A DNA stretch of 64,000 bases, from the NCBI RefSeq assembly GCF_000013225.1, contig NC_007776.1, positions 1,765,001 to 1,829,000 of the forward strand. The letters run 5' to 3'. Position 1 is the first letter of the stretch, and each line of letters starts with the position of its first letter. The position numbers were made by a program, and so were the translations under genes. Under the pieces are notes generated by a model, which was not told where the DNA came from, made no database searches, and saw only the letters and a list, made by a program, of their open reading frames with translations. This document shows, one piece after another, positions 52,545 to 62,320 of the stretch. Origin of the DNA: Synechococcus sp. JA-2-3B'a(2-13) (GTDB taxonomy: Bacteria; Cyanobacteriota; Cyanobacteriia; Thermostichales; Thermostichaceae).

Positions 52545-52799
52545 GCTGCCCTCCCTGTTGTTGTGGGCTCCGCTCCACCGCCGTGAACGGATCCCGGCTC
52601 AGTTGCCCTCAGCCAAAACCCTTCCCATCCTAAAACACAAGGGATCCCTGCGCCGGATGAGCTGATGCAGCGCCTCATCTTGAGGTTATGTTGCAACTTA
52701 TTGATTTTTCGTAAGATGGAAGGACAGTGCTGCTCAGAACTGTTGTGGGCGCTGCTGTATTGCACTTTATTCGTCGTCATTGTTCTGGAGAGACGTCCT

Positions 52800-53858
52800 A
52801 TGACCATAGCGGTAGGGCGCGTGCGTCAGGAGCGAGGATGGTTCGACATCGTCGATGACTGGCTCAAGCGCGACAGATTCGTGTTTATCGGCTGGTCCGG
52901 GCTGCTGCTGTTCCCCTGCGCTTACCTAGCCCTGGGCGGCTGGCTCACCGGCACCACCTTTGTAACTTCCTGGTACACCCACGGGTTGGCCAGCTCCTAC
53001 CTGGAAGGGTGCAACTTTTTGACCGTAGCCGTCTCCACCCCCGCCGACAGCATGGGGCACAGCCTGCTGCTGCTGTGGGGCCCCGAAGCCCAGGGGGACT
53101 TCACCCGCTGGTGCCAGATTGGGGGGCTGTGGACCTTTGTGGCCCTGCACGGAGCGCTGGGGCTGATTGGCTTTATGCTGCGGCAATTTGAGATTGCCCG
53201 GCTGGTGGGGGTGCGGCCCTACAACGCCATTGCGTTTAGCGCGCCGATAGCGGTGTTTGTGAGCGTGTTTTTGATTTACCCGCTGGGGCAGAGCAGCTGG
53301 TTTTTTGCGCCCAGCTTTGGGGTGGCGGGGATTTTCCGCTTTTTGCTGTTTTTCCAGGGGTTCCACAACTGGACGCTGAACCCGTTCCACATGATGGGGG
53401 TGGCTGGCGTTTTGGGTGGAGCGCTGTTGTGTGCCATCCATGGGGCGACGGTGGAGAACACCCTGTTTCAGGATGGGGAGGCGGCCAGCACCTTTCGGGC
53501 TTTTGAGCCGACGCAGTCGGAGGAGACCTACTCGATGGTGACGGCCAACCGGTACTGGAGCCAGATTTTTGGGATAGCGTTTTCCAACAAGCGGTGGCTG
53601 CACTTTTTCATGTTGTTTGTGCCGGTGACGGGTTTGTGGATGTCGAGCATTGGGGTAGTGGGGTTGGCGCTGAACCTGCGGGCGTATGACTTTATCAGTC
53701 AGGAGGTGCGGGCAGCGGAAGACCCGGAGTTTGAGACGTTTTACACGAAGAACATTTTGCTGAACGAGGGGATTCGGGCGTGGATGGCGCCGCAGGACCA
53801 GCCCCATGAGCGCTTTGAGTTCCCTGAAGAAGTCCTCCCCCGCGGCAATGCGCTCTAA
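52800..53858 (+). CDS. psbD: Photosystem II D2 reaction-centre protein
   Basis: A 352-residue D2 protein, full length, thylakoid membrane, five helices. It binds P680, pheophytin, QA and the non-haem iron with D1. Conserved features include [15 protein letters not shown] (redox Tyr-D region), the His of [20 protein letters not shown] and [15 protein letters not shown] 52800 follows CTGGAGAGA. Unlike the usual psbD-psbC operon, psbC does not overlap its 3' end; a terminator follows instead. It is therefore the stand-alone copy, often called psbD2. Confidence 0.97.
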   Translation: MTIAVGRVRQERGWFDIVDDWLKRDRFVFIGWSGLLLFPCAYLALGGWLTGTTFVTSWYTHGLASSYLEGCNFLTVAVSTPADSMGHSLLLLWGPEAQGDFTRWCQIGGLWTFVALHGALGLIGFMLRQFEIARLVGVRPYNAIAFSAPIAVFVSVFLIYPLGQSSWFFAPSFGVAGIFRFLLFFQGFHNWTLNPFHMMGVAGVLGGALLCAIHGATVENTLFQDGEAASTFRAFEPTQSEETYSMVTANRYWSQIFGIAFSNKRWLHFFMLFVPVTGLWMSSIGVVGLALNLRAYDFISQEVRAAEDPEFETFYTKNILLNEGIRAWMAPQDQPHERFEFPEEVLPRGNAL

Positions 53859-53933
53859 AGGAAGCCGTTCTGGTCTCGTCAGGGATCCGCTCCCGGCGAA
53901 TCTTAAGTAATCCACTTGAGTATTGAAGAGTTC

Positions 53934-53960
53934 AGGGATCCCTCATGGGATCCCTTTTTG
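53934..53960 (+). terminator. Intrinsic terminator built from two GGGATCCC repeats
   Basis: AGGGATCCCT and TGGGATCCCT, separated by two bases, can pair as a long stem, followed by TTTTTG. It lies 75 bp after psbD. Each half is itself a perfect palindrome of the genome-wide repeat, so the RNA could also fold as two smaller hairpins. Confidence 0.8.
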
Positions 53961-53977
53961 TGTTGGGCGCGAGGTGG

Positions 53978-54541
53978 CTAGGAAGGGATCCCGTCTCGCA
54001 GGCGGGCGCGAATGGCTTGCCAGATCTGTTCAACCAACTGGGGCGGGCTAGTTTCTGACCGGATGGGCACCCGCACATCGGCTTGGGCGTAGAACGGCTC
54101 TCGCTCTTGCATCAGCTTGTACAGGGCAGCTTGGGGGTCGGGGGTTTGCAGCAGGGGGCGTTGGCCGGGATCCCGCTTGAGCCGCTGCCAAATCAGCTCG
54201 GGGGCCACATCCAGCCAAACGGTGAGGCCATGGTGCAAGTAGCTCCAATTTTTGGGGCGCAACACAATGCCGCCGCCTGTGGCGATCACCAGCCGGGTGT
54301 AGCTGCTCAACTGGGCCAACACCTGCGTCTCCAGATCCCGGAAGTAGGCTTCCCCATGCTCGGCGAAGATCTGAGCGATGGAAGAACCCCCCACCTGCTC
54401 CACCAGACCATCGGTGTCGAAAAATTGAAAGCGCAACTGGGCTGCCAGCTCCGATCCCACGGTGGATTTGCCGCTGCCCATCATCCCAATGAGATAAACA
54501 TTTACGCCGCGCAGGCGCTCAACTTCCTCGGGGTGGATCAT
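53978..54541 (-). CDS. aroK: Shikimate kinase
   Basis: A 187-residue kinase that phosphorylates shikimate with ATP on the way to chorismate. The P-loop is [11 protein letters not shown] (about residue 19), the shikimate-binding Asp is in FFDTDGLVE, and ATGGGIVLR follows. The lid Arg lies in RDPGQRPLL. It starts 11 bp after ribE in the same direction, suggesting an operon ABC-F, ribE, aroK. Confidence 0.95.
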
Positions 54542-54552
54542 GGGAAAGGTAC

Positions 54553-55191
54553 CTAGATATAGCCATGCTCGGCCAGAAACTCCAGAGAAACGCTGCTCTC
54601 GGGGGGCAGCAAGCCCAGCAATTTTTCCACATACTTGCCCAAAATATCCGCCTCTATGTTGACGGGATCCCCAACTTGGAGCTGAGAAAGGTTGGTCTCG
54701 CGGTAGGTTTGGGGGATCACAGCCACCTTGAACCAGCAGCCCCCTTGGCGCACCTCAGCAATGGTCAAGCTCACCCCATTCACCGCCACGCTGCCCTTGG
54801 GTACGATGTAACGCCCGATCTCTTCAGGAACCTTGAAGCTCAGCTCCCAGGCGTTGCCGGTGGCGGCTTGATCCCACAGTTGCCCCACCCCATCGATATG
54901 GCCGCTGACAAAATGCCCCCCTAACTTGTCTCCTACCCGCAGCGCCGGTTCCAGGTTGACTGTGCGCGGGCCGGGGGATCCGTGGCCCCAAGTCGAGCGC
55001 CGCAGGGTTTCCGGCGAAACATCGGCCAAAAATCCATCGGGCAGAATCTCCACCACCGTCAGGCAAAGGCCGTCCACCGCCACGCTATCTCCATAGGCCA
55101 ACTGAGGTTGCAACCGGGGACAGGTAACCCGTAGCTGTGAAGAATTGATCAACTGGGCTGTGCCCAAACTTCGAACCAGACCCGTAAACAT
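54553..55191 (-). CDS. ribE: Riboflavin synthase, alpha chain
   Basis: A 212-residue enzyme that dismutates two lumazines to riboflavin. It is two repeated lumazine-binding domains: [12 protein letters not shown] with [14 protein letters not shown] in the first, and [12 protein letters not shown] with [15 protein letters not shown] in the second. Length and repeat layout are normal. It lies between the ABC-F gene (12 bp upstream) and aroK (11 bp downstream). Confidence 0.96.
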
Positions 55192-55203
55192 TGCTTTGGC
55201 TCC

Positions 55204-56901
55204 TTAGGTTTTGCCGGCTGCCTTTTTGGCTTTCTGTTTTTCTCGCTCTTTGGCTCGTTTTTCGGCAGCGATTCGCTCTTGTCGGGCTTTCTCTTTCTCT
55301 TCAGCGATCTTTTCTAGATAGTAGTGATAGTTGCCCTGGTAGGCGACCAACTCTCCGTTGCGAATCTCTACAATCTTGTTGGCCACTTTTGAGATAAAGT
55401 AGCGGTCGTGAGAAACAAGGATCACCGTGCCATCGTAATGCTGTAAAGCTTCTTCCAGCATCTCTTTGGCCGGGATATCTAAGTGGTTGGTGGGCTCATC
55501 CAAAATCAGTAGGTTGGCCGGCTGAAGTAGCATTTTCGCCAACGCCAAGCGGGCTTTTTCTCCCCCGCTCAAAGCCGCTACTTTCTTAAAAACGGCGTCG
55601 CCGCTGAACAAAAAGCGACCCAACAGCGTGCGCACTTCTTCGTTTTTCCAGTCGGGCACTTCGTCATGGATGGTGTCCAAGACGGTTTTGCTCAGATCCA
55701 AAGCCTCTGCTTGATTTTGCTCGAAGTAGGCAGGGATCACATTGTGTGCTCCCAATTTCACAGATCCCTCGGTAGGTTGCTCTAGGCCGGTGATAAGACG
55801 CAGCAGGGTGGATTTTCCTGCCCCATTGGGCCCCAGAAAGGCGACGCGATCCCCACGCTCGATCAACAGCTCCGCACCCAAAAACAAAATCTTATCTCCA
55901 TAAATGTGCGTCAAATTCTCGATCTTCACCACCTCGCGACCACTGCGGGGAGCAGGGGGAAAGCGAAACTTGAGGGTACGCACGTCGCCAATGGGCGCTT
56001 CGACCCGCTCGATCTTTTCCAGTTGTTTTTCGCGGCTTTTGGCCTGAGTGCTGCGGGTGGCACTGGCCCGGAAGCGATCGATGAAGGTTTGTTGCCTTTC
56101 AATTTCCTTTTGCTGACGTTCGTAGGCAGCTTGTTGTGCCTCTCGCCGTTCAGCTTTTTGGAGTAGGTATTGAGAATAGTTACCCAAGTATGTCGTAGAA
56201 ACTCCTCGCTCCGTCTCCACAATTTGGGTGCAAAGCCGATCCAAAAACTCTCGATCATGAGAAACAATCACCATGGGGATCGTCAAGCTCTTGAGGTAGT
56301 TTTCCAGCCACTCAATGGTCTCCAAGTCTAGGTGGTTGGTCGGCTCGTCTAGCAACATCAAATCGGGTTTTTGCAGCAGGATTTTCCCCAGGCTGATGCG
56401 CATCTGCCAGCCGCCGCTGAAGGCGCTCACCAACCGATCCCCGTCCTCCGGCTCAAACCCCGTTTCCGGCAGGATTTTCTCAATACGCGCCTCCAGTTCA
56501 TAGCCATGTAAACTCTCAAATTGGCGCTGTAGACGATCTAGACGGCGCAAAAGGGTTTCCAACGTGTCCGCGTCCGCCTGCTCCATCTGTTGGGTGATTT
56601 GGGCAATTTCTTGGTGAATGCGGTTTTCCTCTTGAAAGACTGTCCAGAACTCTTCTCGCACCGTTCGGGCGGGATCCACTCCAAATTCTTGGGTGAGATA
56701 GGCGATGCGCAGGTTGGCGGGGCGGATCACCTCGCCGCTGGTCGGTTCTTCTTGCCCGCAGATAATCTTGAGCTGGGTGGTCTTTCCGGCCCCGTTTACT
56801 CCCACTAGGCCGACGCGATCCCCAGGCTTAACTTCCCAGTTCACATCCTTGAGCACCTCACCGGTGGGATAGATTTTGCTAATGTGTTCCAGTCGCAGCA
56901 T
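55204..56901 (-). CDS. ABC-F family ATPase
   Basis: A 565-residue soluble protein with two ABC domains and no membrane part. Walker A sequences are GVNGAGKTT (about residue 34) and GPNGAGKST (about residue 355); signatures are FSGGWQMR and LSGGEKAR. The charged interdomain linker (residues about 245-300) and the Lys-rich tail are typical. ABC-F proteins act on the ribosome, in translation stalling or antibiotic protection; the subtype is not clear. First gene of a likely operon with ribE and aroK. Confidence 0.93.
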   Translation of the reverse strand: MLRLEHISKIYPTGEVLKDVNWEVKPGDRVGLVGVNGAGKTTQLKIICGQEEPTSGEVIRPANLRIAYLTQEFGVDPARTVREEFWTVFQEENRIHQEIAQITQQMEQADADTLETLLRRLDRLQRQFESLHGYELEARIEKILPETGFEPEDGDRLVSAFSGGWQMRISLGKILLQKPDLMLLDEPTNHLDLETIEWLENYLKSLTIPMVIVSHDREFLDRLCTQIVETERGVSTTYLGNYSQYLLQKAERREAQQAAYERQQKEIERQQTFIDRFRASATRSTQAKSREKQLEKIERVEAPIGDVRTLKFRFPPAPRSGREVVKIENLTHIYGDKILFLGAELLIERGDRVAFLGPNGAGKSTLLRLITGLEQPTEGSVKLGAHNVIPAYFEQNQAEALDLSKTVLDTIHDEVPDWKNEEVRTLLGRFLFSGDAVFKKVAALSGGEKARLALAKMLLQPANLLILDEPTNHLDIPAKEMLEEALQHYDGTVILVSHDRYFISKVANKIVEIRNGELVAYQGNYHYYLEKIAEEKEKARQERIAAEKRAKEREKQKAKKAAGKT

Positions 56902-57505
56902 AATGCTCCTTGGGGATCGGGACCAATTGGAGAAGTGTGGCGTTTTCTTTACATTCTTTACTCGATTTTACGTATTCTTGGGATCCCTGTCCATGGATCC
57001 TGAGCAGTTTCTGCTTGATTTCTCCCTCTCATTGATCTTGCCGGGATCCACGACAGCGTTTAATATTTCTGGTTTGCCTTCAGAAGTGCCTGCTGAACCC
57101 TGTTCGATCTTTTTTCATGTCTTCAGGGCTTGTTTGTCGGTACCCTTAGTATGGACTCTTTTGCCAGAAGCCTTGTGAGGCTTCTCTAAGGCTTAAACGA
57201 CCTCTAATGCCAGCGGGGAAAAGCCAGTTCCTGAGAGAGATTGAAGTAGCCGGTCGTGATGACAATGAGGAAGGTTGATCGGATAAGTTTTCAGTGTATG
57301 GGATGCTTACTTCGTCTCTTGTTTCTGAAATCCCCGGCAACCTATTTTTCTCTTTTGGGCATGTCCTAATGAGCTATCAATCCATTGACATTAGCAGTCA
57401 GCCCAGACAAGTTATGGTCTCTTGAGTTGACTTCTTATCTAACATAAAACCTTTGTTGATTTTGACAGGAAAGCCAATGGCGACGGGGATCAACTCAGAA
57501 GGACA
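56902..57505. other. Gene-free 600-bp stretch, AT-richer than its surroundings
   Basis: Between the ABC-F start and the response-regulator stop. I see no gene that I would support. A perfect eight-base stem (AGAAGCCT-TGTG-AGGCTTCT, 57166-57185) has no T-run on either strand. A 61-codon frame from 56993 on the plus strand (MDPEQFLLDFSLSL) is possible but unsupported. A small RNA or decayed gene could sit here. Confidence 0.5.
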
Positions 57506-58747
57506 CTACGCCTTGGCTTGATCCTCGAGGGAACGGGGGGATCCCTGAAACAGGGCAGGATGACCTGTTCTGCCTCCCTGAACCGACAGAGGATTTTGTC
57601 TGTGGGCAGGCGGCTGTTGGGCCAGAAGCCGCTTCACCTCTGCATTAAGCTGACTTTCGTTGAAGGGCTTGGTCAAGTAGGCGGTTGCCCCCGACCATTT
57701 GCCGCGGATGCGGGCCAGCAGACCATCGCGAGCGGTAACCATCAGGATGGGAAGGGACTTAAACTCTTCTAAGCTGCGCACAATGCGGCAAAGCTCTAGA
57801 CCATCGATCCCCGGCATGGCGATATCCATCAACAACAGGTGGGGCCGATGCTGAAACAACAAAGGAAGCACCTCGGCGGGGTTGCCCGTTGTAATCACCT
57901 GATAGTTGGGCAAATACTGCCGTAGGATTTCCTGCATCACCACGCTGTCGTCCACCGCCAAGATGGTTATCGGGTTGTGGCGCTTGGTCTGCAGCAGCTC
58001 TTGGGGTGTTTGTAGGCTGACCAAACCTTTTTTCGCCCAGGAGGCAAAGAGATTGGCCACCTCCAGCCGATCCCGGCACAGCTTCTTGGCGATTGCTTCC
58101 AGCGACTGGCCATCTTTGGTGAGGGTGTGGAGCTTCTGTCGTTGCTCATCGGTGATGCGGTAGCGGTTGACCCGTTCCCAATTGACCACCGGCACCGCCA
58201 ACAGGGTTGGGATCGCCACCTTCAAATCTGCCCAGCGATCGTGGCGCCGGGCGGCTTCTTGCAGCAGCGGCTCCAACTCAAACCCGCCAATGGGGGCCTC
58301 TTGGGCGACCTGCTCCTGCACCTCAAAGTAACAGGTGCCTGCCCGTTCGAATAGGTAGCGGTCGAAATCGGTAAGCAGGTTGAGCCACAGGGCATCTTCC
58401 AGCTCCCCCGGCTTGAGCAGGCCCAATTGCGTGATAGCCTCCAGCAGCTCAGGTAAGGAATGGTCTTTCATCAAGCGCTCTTGCACCACCGAGATGGCCC
58501 GCTGTGGCCATTCCAAGTTGAGGCGAGGAATAAAGCGGGATAGGCGTTTCAGCAGGATTTGCGTGTTGAGGGGTTGATCGGCAGAAAAAAGCAGCCTGCC
58601 GTGGTAGTAGGTCAACACCCAGGGTTCCGCACCCTCAGAGGGATCCAGTCCCTTGAGGTGAATGTGCAGATATCCAGTGGTAAACCGCCAACCTTGCTGC
58701 CTGAGCAGTGGCGCAAGTTCCTCCGAGCCGAACACAAAACGGGACAT
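57506..58747 (-). CDS. PatA-type response regulator (DUF4388 + receiver)
   Basis: A 413-residue regulator. The N-terminal half is the PATAN/DUF4388 domain (GYLHIHLKGLDPSEG, TYYHGRLLFSADQPLNTQIL). The C-terminal receiver has the acidic pair in LAVDDSVVMQ, the phospho-Asp in LLLMDIAMPGIDGLELCR and the Lys in LTKPF. Relatives in cyanobacteria work in phototaxis, pilus and heterocyst-pattern signalling. No kinase is adjacent. The start MSRFVFGSEELAPLLRQQ is well placed. Confidence 0.9.
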   Translation of the reverse strand: MSRFVFGSEELAPLLRQQGWRFTTGYLHIHLKGLDPSEGAEPWVLTYYHGRLLFSADQPLNTQILLKRLSRFIPRLNLEWPQRAISVVQERLMKDHSLPELLEAITQLGLLKPGELEDALWLNLLTDFDRYLFERAGTCYFEVQEQVAQEAPIGGFELEPLLQEAARRHDRWADLKVAIPTLLAVPVVNWERVNRYRITDEQRQKLHTLTKDGQSLEAIAKKLCRDRLEVANLFASWAKKGLVSLQTPQELLQTKRHNPITILAVDDSVVMQEILRQYLPNYQVITTGNPAEVLPLLFQHRPHLLLMDIAMPGIDGLELCRIVRSLEEFKSLPILMVTARDGLLARIRGKWSGATAYLTKPFNESQLNAEVKRLLAQQPPAHRQNPLSVQGGRTGHPALFQGSPRSLEDQAKA

Positions 58748-58993
58748 GCAGCGTTCTCCGGGCCAACTTCTTCAGGCCAAATGAGCAGCGATTCACCTCA
58801 GCCACACGCTCAAACCGTCGAAAGGAGAGCTTCAGAGAGCTCACTTATTTTAACAACTGGCTGATCTTAGCTTTCCCGGCCATTCCTTTACAGCAAGGGA
58901 ATACCGCTTTGCCAACCAGGATATACACCCATGCAATCCCATATGCAGTGCCTTGAAGGATTACCATTGCAAGGCTAGGGTCCGGCTATGGCT

Positions 58994-59728
58994 CTATCTT
59001 TCTAAATTGAGAGCCTGCCGTTGGGCTTGTAGCAATTCTTGGATCCCGGCTTGGGCCATCTCCAACATTTGTAGCAGTTGCGGGCGACTGAAGCAGGCGG
59101 CTTCGGCAGTGCCCTGGATCTCGATGAAGGATCCCTGCTCGTTCATAACAATGTTCATGTCCACCTCGGCTTGGCTGTCTTCCTCATAGCACAGATCCAC
59201 AAGTACCTCTCCCTGCACAATTCCTACTGAAAGGGCCGCCACCTGCTGCCGCAGCGGGGATCCCTGGGCCGGATCCAGCGCCCCCTGTTTGTACAGCCAA
59301 GTGATGGCGTCGTGCAGAGCCACATAGCCCCCTGTGATCGCGGCGGTGCGAGTGCCGCCATCGGCCTGCAGCACATCGGCATCGACGGTGATGGTACGGG
59401 ATCCCAGCTTGCGAAAATCCAAGGCGGCGCGCAGACTGCGCCCGATGAGCCGTTGAATCTCGGCAGTACGGCCCGATAGTTTCAACATTTCCCGCGGCTG
59501 TCGTTGTTGCGTGGCTCCGGGCAACATGCGGTACTCAGCCGTCAGCCAGCCTTGGCCGGTGTTCTGCAGAAAAGGGGGAACTTCTTCGGCCACACTGGCG
59601 GTGCAAAGGACATGGGTATGGCCGAACTTGACCAACACCGAGCCAGGGGCATAGCGGGTAAAGTGGCGCTCAAAAGAAACCGGGCGCAATTGAGCAGCGG
59701 TGCGATTATCTGGGCGTTGCCAGCTCAT
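58994..59728 (-). CDS. rph: Ribonuclease PH
   Basis: A 244-residue phosphorolytic exoribonuclease that trims tRNA 3' ends. It has the full-length family pattern: [36 protein letters not shown], the phosphate-site [18 protein letters not shown] and [19 protein letters not shown]. No frameshift in the C-terminus. It stands alone before a TnpB element. Confidence 0.95.
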   Translation of the reverse strand: MSWQRPDNRTAAQLRPVSFERHFTRYAPGSVLVKFGHTHVLCTASVAEEVPPFLQNTGQGWLTAEYRMLPGATQQRQPREMLKLSGRTAEIQRLIGRSLRAALDFRKLGSRTITVDADVLQADGGTRTAAITGGYVALHDAITWLYKQGALDPAQGSPLRQQVAALSVGIVQGEVLVDLCYEEDSQAEVDMNIVMNEQGSFIEIQGTAEAACFSRPQLLQMLEMAQAGIQELLQAQRQALNLER

Positions 59729-59930
59729 GGACAGTTCAAAAAGGGATCCCTCGCATTGTCAACCATGTCTGCCCAATGCGGCTCAGGACTTGGAATCTTT
59801 GCAGAACATGACTGGGGCGATGGCTGCGGACGGAATTGGTCTGGGAAGGCAAGGACGACAAGTGTAGCAACCGCCGCAAATTGGATATTGCCGGGTATGC
59901 CACCTCTACGCGGAAGAAAGTGAAGCACTT

Positions 59931-61198
59931 GTAAACTACCCGACACCCGCGCTATGCGCAGGGTGCGGGCTTTATCCCAATCCCTAGCGGCCCCAGAGGG
60001 CAGCTAAGTTTCGGAATTTCAGGCGAGTTTACAGTCGCCCCAAGAGCAGCAATTACAAGAGAAGCATTATGGTCAGCGTCCCCTTCCCACCCACAATGTC
60101 CACACTTGAACGACTTACCATTACGGTAGGACTTGCCCCGCTCAGGGTGGATGTGCAGGCATTTGTGGCAGGTCTGACTGGTATAGGCAGGCGGAACCAG
60201 TACCACAGGCACCCCAGCAATGGCAGCCTTGTAGGCCACAAACATCCTGAGCTGGTAGAACGCCCAGTTGTTAGTCCTGCGCCGTTCGGCTTTGCTCCGA
60301 GGTTTCTGATTCAGGCACTCTCGAATGCCCGTCAAGTCCTCAAAAGCCAGTGCCGCACCAATAGCCTGGGCATCCCTGACCAAGGTTTTGCTGATGTTAT
60401 GGTTCAGCCATGTCTGGTAGCGCCGTTCTCTCCCAGAGAGCCTTCTCAGCAGCCTCCTAGAGCTGCGAGTGCGTTTGGATTGAACCTTGGCGCGTACACG
60501 GCTGAACCGGTCACGGACGGCCTGGATGTGCTCTCCACTCCAAGAGCGTCCGTTGCTGGCGGTGGCGATATCCCGTCTGCCCAAGTCAACTCCGATTACC
60601 TTTGGAGTTTTGCCAGTTGGGGGAGTATCCAGCTCAACAGCAATGTTGATGTAGTAGTCCCCTTGCTTGGTCTTGGACAGAGTAGCGCTGGTGGGCGTTT
60701 GCCCCCGCAGCAAAGCGATTTGATAACCGCCAATCTTGAGCTTGAGCCAAACCCGTCCGCTCATCAGGGTCACGCCCACGGCTTGGTCGGACTCTCGGTA
60801 CTTAAAAGTACGAGCGTCCAAAGTCAGACTGGTGGGGCGGAACTTGTGGACTTGCTTCACCGCCTTGGCATTGCTAATCACCCGACGGAGCGCCTGACAG
60901 ACGTGGTTGGCTTTCAGCCCCGTTGCTGCCCTTACCGGTCGATAGACCAAGTGGTGCAGCTTGGCGGTGTTCCAGCAGTTCTTTTGTTTGGCGGTGTCGA
61001 GAATCTGGTTGCAAGCATTCGCAAAGCCCTGCAAAGTGCGGTCAATTTCTTGACGCAACTCTTGTGGGACTATCAGCTTGCAACGTACAGAGATAGTCTG
61101 GCTCATGGGCTTATTGTAGTTTATCCAGACTTTTGACCGGCAAACCTATATGGAGGAGGGCTTTCCTCCCGACACCAAGCCTGCGGCTATGTGCGGGC
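59931..61198 (-). mobile_element. TnpB-only IS200/IS605-family element, copy 2
   Basis: Minus-strand left hairpin (61165-61198) begins GCCCGCACATAGCC and ends GTGTCGGGAGGAA. The right hairpin (59931-59973) begins AAAGCCCGCACCC and ends GGGTGTCGGGTAGTTTAC. The ends match copy 1 in layout and share the terminal CGGGTAGTTTAC exactly. Only tnpB is present. It lies between rph and ycf23 without damaging either. A guide RNA would be expected over the tnpB 3' end and right end. Confidence 0.8.
59952..61106 (-). CDS. tnpB: TnpB RNA-guided nuclease (IS200/IS605), copy 2
   Basis: A 384-residue TnpB related to but clearly diverged from copy 1. The RuvC residues are intact: Asp in IGVDLGRRDIATA, Glu in LAFEDLTGIREC and Asp in GDADHNASLVIAA, with the CHKC/CGHC zinc finger. 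Like copy 1 it starts MSQ with a TACAAT box 12 bases upstream, and its stop lies within the right-end hairpin. Needs TnpA in trans for movement. Confidence 0.9.
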   Translation of the reverse strand: MSQTISVRCKLIVPQELRQEIDRTLQGFANACNQILDTAKQKNCWNTAKLHHLVYRPVRAATGLKANHVCQALRRVISNAKAVKQVHKFRPTSLTLDARTFKYRESDQAVGVTLMSGRVWLKLKIGGYQIALLRGQTPTSATLSKTKQGDYYINIAVELDTPPTGKTPKVIGVDLGRRDIATASNGRSWSGEHIQAVRDRFSRVRAKVQSKRTRSSRRLLRRLSGRERRYQTWLNHNISKTLVRDAQAIGAALAFEDLTGIRECLNQKPRSKAERRRTNNWAFYQLRMFVAYKAAIAGVPVVLVPPAYTSQTCHKCLHIHPERGKSYRNGKSFKCGHCGWEGDADHNASLVIAALGATVNSPEIPKLSCPLGPLGIGIKPAPCA

Positions 61199-61300
61199 CT
61201 CCAGCCCGAAAATTTGGTGAGCAGCAAAACTTCTAGCGGCTGATCTCAACCCTCAGCTGCCCTACTTACCTACTTATTCCCTGCTTGTCCAAGAAAATCT

Positions 61301-61329
61301 AAAAAAAATGCACCAGCGCACGCTGGCGC
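61301..61329 (-). terminator. Intrinsic terminator after ycf23
   Basis: On the minus strand a GCGCCAGCG-TG-CGCTGGTGC hairpin (61310-61329) is followed by A then eight T. It lies 33 bp after the ycf23 stop. Confidence 0.88.
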
Positions 61330-61361
61330 AAGAGGGTCAACTTTTACCGGTCAGACATCGA

Positions 61362-62114
61362 CTAGACAAGGGCAGGGATCCGAGATCCTCCCAAGGCCTC
61401 CACCAATGCCCGCACTTGAGCCACCATGGCCACTTCATCCTGGAGCCGGCTGACAGCTTTGCCCACCCCTACACCTGAAGCGCCGGCAGCAATGGCCAAG
61501 CGCACTGTTACCGTCGAGAGGCCGGAAGCGCAGATAACCGGTACCGAGACCACACGGCTAATTTCATAGGCGGCGGCCAGGGTGGGGGCAGCCTTCTCGA
61601 TCAGGCCCAGGGATCCCCCGTGAACCGGCTCGGCACTGGTGCTGCCCTCGGTTTGGATGAGATCGGCTCCCAGATCCTCCAGTTTCTCGGCCAATTCTGC
61701 CTGTTGATTCAGAGGCAGAGTGTGGGGAACGGTTACCGACAAGAGCGTGCGGGGCAGAAGAGAGCGGGTTCGGCGGGTAAGGTCTAGGACTTCCGCTGCG
61801 GAGAAGATGCGGCCTGAAGGGTAGAAGCTGTCGTAATTGCCGATCTCGGCCATGTCTGCTCCTGCCTGTACGGCTGCGGCCAACTGCTGCGGCTCCACCG
61901 CCGACACACAGATGGGCAGATCGATCTGGGCGCGTACCCGCTGCACCAATTCGGGGCTGGCAGCGATATCCACCCAAGTGGCCCCTCCCTGTTGGGCGGC
62001 GCGGGTGATGCTCAGAACCGACTGCAGGTCGAAGTTTTGTAGACCGCTGATGATCTTGAGGGCCCGACGTTGGGCCAGAGCGTCGAAAAGAGCAGCGTGA
62101 GAGGCAGTGGTCAT
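61362..62114 (-). CDS. ycf23: DUF561 protein Ycf23
   Basis: A 250-residue TIM-barrel-like protein conserved in cyanobacteria and algal plastids. Diagnostic segments are ALKIISGLQNFDLQSVLSI, ADMAEIGNYDSFYPSGRIFS, LIQTEGSTSAEPVHGG and PVICASGLSTVTVRLA. Glycine-rich phosphate-binding loops suggest a barrel enzyme, but no reaction is established. It ends in its own terminator. Confidence 0.92.
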   Translation of the reverse strand: MTTASHAALFDALAQRRALKIISGLQNFDLQSVLSITRAAQQGGATWVDIAASPELVQRVRAQIDLPICVSAVEPQQLAAAVQAGADMAEIGNYDSFYPSGRIFSAAEVLDLTRRTRSLLPRTLLSVTVPHTLPLNQQAELAEKLEDLGADLIQTEGSTSAEPVHGGSLGLIEKAAPTLAAAYEISRVVSVPVICASGLSTVTVRLAIAAGASGVGVGKAVSRLQDEVAMVAQVRALVEALGGSRIPALV

Positions 62115-62320
62115 AGGCTCGTCAGCTTGTGGAAAGGCAGTCTAAGAGGAGTGAAAACAAATGGCTGCTAAAACTGGGCTTGGGGAAGCCTTTGCTCAGT
62201 CTAGAGGGTTTGCCTCAATCCCACAAGGGATCCCTCTTTACCCCATCATCCCAGTCCTTTTGGCTCACCACAATTCTTCAATAGATTCAATAGAATAGGG
62301 ATCCCTTCTTGCAAGCCATC

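Noticed and set aside
52691-52717. psbD promoter TTGCAA-N15-TAAGAT
   Set aside because: The 15-bp spacer is short and many AT-rich alternatives exist, so it is not listed as a feature.
52926-53915. Long minus-strand frame (329 codons) opposite psbD
   Set aside because: An antisense artefact of GC-biased codons in psbD.
56993-57178. 61-codon plus-strand frame MDPEQFLLDF
   Set aside because: No ribosome site, no recognisable family, poor codon pattern.
57166-57185. Hairpin as an intrinsic terminator
   Set aside because: No T-run follows on either strand.
60069-61136. Long plus-strand frame (355 codons) opposite TnpB copy 2
   Set aside because: Antisense to the intact RuvC-bearing tnpB; not protein-like.
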